64,000 nt of DNA, from contig NZ_JAUDRZ010000026.1 of the NCBI RefSeq assembly GCF_030380735.1, forward strand, positions 434,001 to 498,000, given 5' to 3'. The notes beneath the pieces were generated by a model, which worked only from the letters and a program-made list of their open reading frames with translations, was not told where the DNA came from and ran no database searches. The stretch comes from Rhizobium sp. S152 (GTDB lineage Bacteria; Pseudomonadota; Alphaproteobacteria; Rhizobiales; Rhizobiaceae). Positions 59,405 to 64,000 of this stretch are shown in pieces. Within the stretch, counting starts at the first letter, position 1. Each line of letters starts with the position of its first letter. A program made the translations under genes and the position numbers.

Positions 59405-60774
59405 CCCTCGCCTCAATGAACCCTTCCGGTCTCTTCCTCCGACAGCCTCGTCTTCGACGCGCCGCCAAAACGCTTGCTTATCTGGTCGCAGGCGGGGCGT
59501 TCGTCGGTGTGGGCGTTCTCTGCTGGTTTGCAAACGCCCCCGGACCGATGGATTTCGCAAAAGGCCAGCGCGTCTCGCTAGCTAAGTTCGGAGAACACAT
59601 CACCGGAGCTCGATCTGACCTACTCGTCACAGACCCTGTCGAGCGAGGTCGATACCTCACTCAAGCAGCAGATTGCCAAGCCTGCCACACAGTTGAAGGA
59701 GGACGTCCTTTCGCAGGCGGCCGTCCGTTCAAAACACAGTTTGGCACTCTCTATTCGCCAAACATCACGCCGGACGCCGAAACGGGCATCGGAAAATGGA
59801 CAGACGCGCAATTCATTCGGGCGGTCCATGAGGGCGTCGGGCCTGGCGGCAAGAACCTCTATCCGGCGTTCCCCTACGCATCGTACACCTATCTGATTGA
59901 CGATGATGTACTCGCTATTCGGGCCTTCTTGGCAACCCTGCCGCCTATTCGGAATATTGCTCCCGAGAACGAGCTCGGTTTTCCTTTCAATCAGCGCGCA
60001 CTGATGGCTGTCTGGAGGCTGATGTTTAACGCGAACGAGCGGTTTAATCCGATTGCCACCAACAGCGCTACGTGGAACCGGGGCGCATATTTGGTCGAAG
60101 GCCTGGCGCATTGCGGGGACTGCCACACCCCGAGAAACCTCTTCCAAGCCTTGGACAACGGGGAGAAATTCTCGGGAGCCGTGGCGGATGGTTGGAGAGC
60201 GTTCAACATTACGTCGGATGACGTTTCGGGGGTTGGCGCTTGGACTGATGAACAGCTCGCGACGTATTTGTCGACAGCCCACGTCGAAGGCCATGGCACC
60301 GCATCAGGTCCCATGGCAGAGGCAATAGACCTTAGCCTCAGCAAGCTCACGGCCAGCGACATCCTCTCCATCGTGACCTATCTCAAAACGGTGCCCGGGA
60401 CGTCGTCCCCAGAAATGCCGGCCTTGAAGCTCAAGCCCGCGTTCCCAAGCACTCCTCCAAGCGAAGAGCCGGTTGGCGCGCGTATATACGCAGGAGCGTG
60501 TGCAAGCTGCCATGGGTTTACGGGCGTCAGTTCACTGTCTCAACGCGCGTCTTTCATCGGCGCGCGATCAATCAACGACCCAGTCGCTCTGAACGTCGCA
60601 CAGGTCATCCTTCACGGCACCGGCATTGCCGCGGCTCCTGGACGCTTGGACATGCCGAGATTTGGCAAGTCCTTCAGTGACAGCGAAATCGCAGCGGTTT
60701 CGAACTATGTCACGTCAAGATTTGGAGCCAAGGCATCGCAATTGACCGCGGACCAAGTCGGAGCTTTGCGATAG
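59401..60774 (+). CDS. Membrane-anchored three-haem cytochrome c
   Basis: A 457-residue protein with an N-terminal membrane helix (LVAGGAFVGVGVLCW) and three c-type haem sites: CQACH (about residue 97), CGDCH and CASCH. It resembles the cytochrome subunits of periplasmic alcohol, gluconate and aldehyde dehydrogenases and would carry electrons from the molybdenum enzyme to the respiratory chain. It overlaps the large-subunit stop by four bases (ATGA). Confidence 0.93.
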   Translation: MTLASMNPSGLFLRQPRLRRAAKTLAYLVAGGAFVGVGVLCWFANAPGPMDFAKGQRVSLAKFGEHITGARSDLLVTDPVERGRYLTQAADCQACHTVEGGRPFAGGRPFKTQFGTLYSPNITPDAETGIGKWTDAQFIRAVHEGVGPGGKNLYPAFPYASYTYLIDDDVLAIRAFLATLPPIRNIAPENELGFPFNQRALMAVWRLMFNANERFNPIATNSATWNRGAYLVEGLAHCGDCHTPRNLFQALDNGEKFSGAVADGWRAFNITSDDVSGVGAWTDEQLATYLSTAHVEGHGTASGPMAEAIDLSLSKLTASDILSIVTYLKTVPGTSSPEMPALKLKPAFPSTPPSEEPVGARIYAGACASCHGFTGVSSLSQRASFIGARSINDPVALNVAQVILHGTGIAAAPGRLDMPRFGKSFSDSEIAAVSNYVTSRFGAKASQLTADQVGALR

Positions 60775-60878
60775 CGTATTATTCGCGCGGCCATCGGGAG
60801 CGTGACGGCCGCACATACTTTCGCTGGATTGCGACGAACGCGAAATGTTTCGGCACGAGGCCAGACTTCGGCCCCGCG

Positions 60879-61454
60879 CTACAGAAACGGCTTAGATGCG
60901 AAGATTCGCTCGCCCTTCTCCCGCATAATCTTCTGCATGATCAAAATCATTCCCACAAACGCTCCGAAGGTCCACGTTTCTATCCAATACAACGCGTGCG
61001 TTGTCTCCAGATCGGGTACCGTTTGCCCTCGTATAAGCAGACAAACGATGCCCGCGTAAACGCTGTAGAATAGTAGTGCTTTGCTTGATTTAAGGCCGTT
61101 CAGCATTCGCTCTCGGTTTTCGGTGCGGATGCCGTCAATGAACGTCCATAGCCCCCACCCAAGTGTTGCGAGCCCCAGAATTGCCAATATGGACGAAATC
61201 CAAACCAACCAGCTTAGAAACCAAGTCACGAACCATCTCAACATGCTGAGAATGAAGTCGAACGCCAGCAGCCACAGCTCGCGGATTTGGTCAGCGAAGA
61301 GCAAACATGTAGTGATGATAAATAGAACGGCAGCAGTCAGGAATATTGCCACCGTGTAAAAAGAGATCGCTACTGAAACGATTGGGGCAGCCCGTTGAAA
61401 GGCTTTAAAGGCTCTCGGGAAGAGAGTTTCCAATGTCTTGTTTATGAAGTCCAT
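60879..61454 (-). CDS. Multi-pass membrane protein, unknown function
   Basis: A 191-residue protein with four to five hydrophobic segments (for example VAIFLTAAVLFIITTCLLFA and WFLSWLVWISSILAILGLAT). Charged stretches lie at both ends. No transporter motif is visible. It is convergent with the cytochrome gene and appears to be transcribed alone. The region 61455-61729 behind its start holds nothing recognised. Confidence 0.7.
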   Translation of the reverse strand: MDFINKTLETLFPRAFKAFQRAAPIVSVAISFYTVAIFLTAAVLFIITTCLLFADQIRELWLLAFDFILSMLRWFVTWFLSWLVWISSILAILGLATLGWGLWTFIDGIRTENRERMLNGLKSSKALLFYSVYAGIVCLLIRGQTVPDLETTHALYWIETWTFGAFVGMILIMQKIMREKGERIFASKPFL

Positions 61455-61729
61455 AGCCAGAAACGACGTGCGTCCTTATGATTGATAACGTCCGACTACA
61501 TGGACACTGAAGGTTGTCCTTTCGTTAAAGCAACGCGACAACTGCATTAAGTTTAATTGTGGAGCGAGTAGCTGCTGGAAGGGCTGAGTCCGCGTTTACA
61601 TCCCGCGAATATGGCCCAATGTCCGTCACAAGTTGCCGGCCGCGAGGTGGTGAAAACAAATTCTTCAAGCGATGATTTTGCCTGGGAAAGATAGCCCCGG
61701 GCTCCGCCTCAACAGGTCAATACGAACGC

Positions 61730-62293
61730 CTATGAACGATTGAACGATGGAACCAACATCGCCGCCTCCATTAGCGCGCGTGACTTGCTAACGAGCTCGT
61801 TCTCACCAACCAAGGCTTTGAAGGTAAGAGGCGCAATGACGACGTCTACAATTCTAGTGGCATGCGGCCTTATGTCCTGACGTATCCCATAGCTACCAAG
61901 AACTTCCTCTATCACTTCTACCGCTCGCTCGAACATGCCGCTTTTCAGTGAATGACTGGCACCAATCACATCGCGGATCGCCGCGCGGCCACGGGGAGTG
62001 CCGAGCCGCACAGCATATTCAGAAATCCACGTCTCGAGGTCCTTTCGGATCGGATCGGCGTCTCGAGGATCACCTTTACCTAGCAGCCAGTCGATTGAGA
62101 CGTCAGCAAACAAACCGCTCGCGTCGCCCCATCGCCGATAGATCGTTGAGGGAGTAACTCCCGCCAACGCGGCGATCTCGATAACAGAGATGTCCCGAGA
62201 CGCGTTTGCGTCGAGCAATGAGCGCGCTACCCCGCGAACTGCGCGGCGAACCCGTTCAGATCGGCCACCGTGCCGCTGTCTTACATCACGCAT
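61730..62293 (-). CDS. TetR/AcrR-family transcriptional regulator
   Basis: A 187-residue protein with an N-terminal TetR helix-turn-helix (SVIEIAALAGVTPSTIYRRW) and a helical ligand-binding C-terminal domain. It follows the SDR gene; a GTG at 62329 overlapping the SDR stop is an alternative start. It probably controls its own operon and responds to the SDR substrate. Confidence 0.88.
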   Translation of the reverse strand: MRDVRQRHGGRSERVRRAVRGVARSLLDANASRDISVIEIAALAGVTPSTIYRRWGDASGLFADVSIDWLLGKGDPRDADPIRKDLETWISEYAVRLGTPRGRAAIRDVIGASHSLKSGMFERAVEVIEEVLGSYGIRQDIRPHATRIVDVVIAPLTFKALVGENELVSKSRALMEAAMLVPSFNRS

Positions 62294-62328
62294 AGAGATT
62301 GCTTTCAAAAAGCGGCTTCTGCAATTCA

Positions 62329-63063
62329 CTAAACCTGCGCAAAACCGCCGTCTGCGAACATCTCGATGCCGGTCACAAAGCTTGCCTCGTCGGATGCGAG
62401 AAACAGGACGGCGTTTGCTATCTCGTCGGGACGGGCCAGTCGCTCCATCGGAATCTGCGCGGCCAGCCGAGCCTTTGCCTCCGCAGGCGTGTTGGCAAAC
62501 GATGCTGTCTCCGTTGGTCCAGGACTAAGAACATTGACGCGAATGCGTCTGGCCTTCAGGTCCATGGTCCAGCTACGTGCGAAAGAACGCAGCGTCGCTT
62601 TGCTGGCACTGTATACGCTTCGCCCAGCATTTCCTTTGGCTCCCGCGATCGACCCCATCAAAACTATGGAGCCGCCATCGGCCATGATCGGCAGAGCCTT
62701 CTGCACGGTGAACATTGTGGCACGGACATTGATGCCGAACGTCGCATCAAAGCTTTCCTCGGTGATAGAGCCAAGGGGCTGAGCCTGAGCGAATGCGGCA
62801 CATGGGACGACGATGTCGATCTTGCCCTGCTCTTCACTGATGATCTGGATAACCTCATCGAGATGTCCCAGATCGCCTACGTCGCCGACCACTCCTCTGG
62901 CGTTTACGCCGATCGCAGCGGCAGCGGCTTCCAGCTTGTCCCTACGGCGGCCAGTTATGTAGACGAACGCGCCCTCATTCGCGAAGCGCTTCGCCGTAGC
63001 TAATCCGATGCCCGACGTTGCTCCCGTAACGAGTGCCACCTTACCAATTAACTTCTTGGCCAT
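62329..63063 (-). CDS. SDR family oxidoreductase
   Basis: A 244-residue classical SDR: VALVTGATSGIGLATAKRFA, VVPCAAFAQAQ (NNAG position altered to PCAA), MGSIAG and YSASKATLRSF (YxxxK), then VLSPGPTETASF. The C-terminus FVTGIEMFADGGF is typical of NAD(P)-dependent SDRs of the C-terminally SxxxG type. AGGA precedes the ATG at 63063, which is chosen over an upstream TTG. Co-transcribed with the TetR gene. Confidence 0.9.
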   Translation of the reverse strand: MAKKLIGKVALVTGATSGIGLATAKRFANEGAFVYITGRRRDKLEAAAAAIGVNARGVVGDVGDLGHLDEVIQIISEEQGKIDIVVPCAAFAQAQPLGSITEESFDATFGINVRATMFTVQKALPIMADGGSIVLMGSIAGAKGNAGRSVYSASKATLRSFARSWTMDLKARRIRVNVLSPGPTETASFANTPAEAKARLAAQIPMERLARPDEIANAVLFLASDEASFVTGIEMFADGGFAQV

Positions 63064-63310
63064 TCTCAAAATCCTATCGGTTCCGTCTCGGGAGAAGCGG
63101 TCGCGATCGGCACGCGGGCGACTTCTCTACAACCAATATCCCCATTGATCTCACCTAGCGGTAGCGGCTCGGTGTGACTTTGTAATATTCGGCAGACGAA
63201 TGAATTCGCGCTGAAGAAGCCTCGGAGACTAATGACGATATGGTCGGTAAATCCAATAAGCTACGACGAACTCTCGATACGATGCTTTAACTTCATTCGA
63301 GGGCTCGATC

Positions 63311-63499
63311 ATGCCAAAGTTCCGTACAGACGAAACACCCGAGCAATCCTGGTCGAATTTTCCGGGGCTCATCATCCTAGCTGCGATGGCAGCCATCGTG
63401 ATCTGTCTTGTGTACCGCGCAAGCGTCGAACCTCAGCACGTGGCAACACGTGTGTTCGTTCCTGCCAACAAAGACGGTAGCGTCCTAGCCACCAACTGA
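63311..63499 (+). CDS. Small single-pass membrane protein
   Basis: A 62-residue protein with a hydrophilic N-terminus, one hydrophobic segment (LIILAAMAAIVICLVYRA) and a polar tail. GAGGG precedes the ATG. Third member of the small membrane protein type also seen at 5235 and 40060, though sequences differ. Function unknown. Confidence 0.65.
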   Translation: MPKFRTDETPEQSWSNFPGLIILAAMAAIVICLVYRASVEPQHVATRVFVPANKDGSVLATN

Positions 63500-64000
63500 C
63501 TGAGGCTCCGAAGATCGAGGGGAAAAGAGCGACCTCTGCCTCCGCGAGGGGGAGATAGAAGTGAGGCAGAGGTCGCTGTCGTGGTCCTTGGGAGGCTCAC
63601 GGGGGCCACGACAAGGTATGAGAGGGGAACAATCAAGTCAGCCAGACCTCCGCTCCGGTTATGAGGGGAACGCGGCGGGTTAACCGGTTGGCGTTTCGAT
63701 CTGACCTTGAGGTTAATCTACAGTGCGACGCCCCGGCATTCTTGGATGTTTCCTTCAATTTTTGTAGATGCCGGCCCAAATGGGCTCTTGGATCGCAATG
63801 TTGAGCGATGCAATGCTTGCGCATTAACAACCACAGTGCCTGAAACTTGTGAACCACACAGGTTCTATTGGTAGAATCGACATTGACTGCTAACCACTAG
63901 GGTCAGCCGGAGACGCGTTCGTTTCACATCGGTTTTGCGTTAGTCGACCTGCAGGTAGCGTTGTCGGACACGGAAATTCCCTCCTTCCAGAAAATCCAAG
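63500..64000. other. Intergenic at the window end, with a 15-bp perfect hairpin
   Basis: AGCGACCTCTGCCTC (63528-63542) pairs perfectly with GAGGCAGAGGTCGCT (63563-63577) over 20 bases, about 30 bases after the 63311 gene; it is a likely terminator or processing element. The remaining about 420 bases show no supported gene. Confidence 0.55.

Noticed and set aside
58634..59560. Reverse-strand open frame of 308 codons
   Set aside because: It is antisense to the molybdenum hydroxylase and cytochrome genes.

Overview
The window looks like an accessory region of a Rhizobiaceae replicon (Rhizobium, Agrobacterium or Ensifer type; chromid or plasmid cannot be told apart). The evidence is a RopA-type rhizobial porin, DUF982 proteins, a Ku pair like rhizobial ku3-ku4, HWE-family histidine kinases with FAT GUY-type receivers, an Agp2-like bacteriophytochrome, an orphan short FlgD, and several promoters matching the alphaproteobacterial EcfG/RpoE2 consensus. 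I saw no rRNA, tRNA, replication gene or CRISPR array.

Layout. 0-2.5 kb: a reverse-strand three-gene membrane operon of unknown function, cut by the window edge. 2.8-13.7 kb: many small stress-type genes, a frameshifted LigD-like ligase, a frameshifted DUF982 gene, a PagL-like lipid A deacylase, a HAD hydrolase and an SOS-box gene that fuses two genes found separately at 35 kb. 13.9-19.7 kb: a sensory block with a GAF-HWE kinase, the bacteriophytochrome, a PAS-HWE kinase broken by a frameshift, and a single-domain receiver. 21.9-25.6 kb: OGG-like glycosylase facing a tightly overlapping operon of a Gly-rich protein, a PfkB-nucleoside deoxyribosyltransferase fusion, a QueC-like enzyme and a SagB-like nitroreductase. 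26.5-29.6 kb: an operon with a metallo-beta-lactamase fold hydrolase and a PD-(D/E)XK nuclease. 30.3-32.7 kb: two Ku genes divergent from an HTH gene, with stress promoters on both sides. 33-41 kb: MFS transporter, SOS-box gene pair, an IS3-family element, small genes and an SDR. 41.6-45.9 kb: OLD-like ATPase/TOPRIM protein and a Septu (PtuA/PtuB) pair. 46-51 kb: FlgD, VOC, MDR oxidoreductase with MarR, PAS protein, porin. 51-56.6 kb: a DUF2971 protein and a 1532-residue nuclease-STAND NTPase. 56.7-60.8 kb: a molybdenum hydroxylase with its cytochrome c. 60.9-64 kb: membrane protein, SDR-TetR operon, small membrane protein.

Two themes connect the genes. The first is general stress response and DNA repair: EcfG-like promoters lie before small proteins, PRC-barrel, DUF982, HTH and Ku genes; HWE kinases are the usual input to that response, and two SOS boxes mark a duplicated gene module. 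The second is defence: Septu, an OLD-like protein, a nuclease-STAND protein and two nucleotide- or nuclease-centred operons make 21.9-56.6 kb a likely defence island. The QueC/PfkB-NDT/nitroreductase/OGG locus is the best candidate for an undescribed system.

Three frameshifts, one nonsense codon and one IS insertion show decay, or possibly assembly errors in the frameshift cases. Coordinates and starts were judged by eye from ribosome binding sites, overlaps and family alignments from memory; no search was run.
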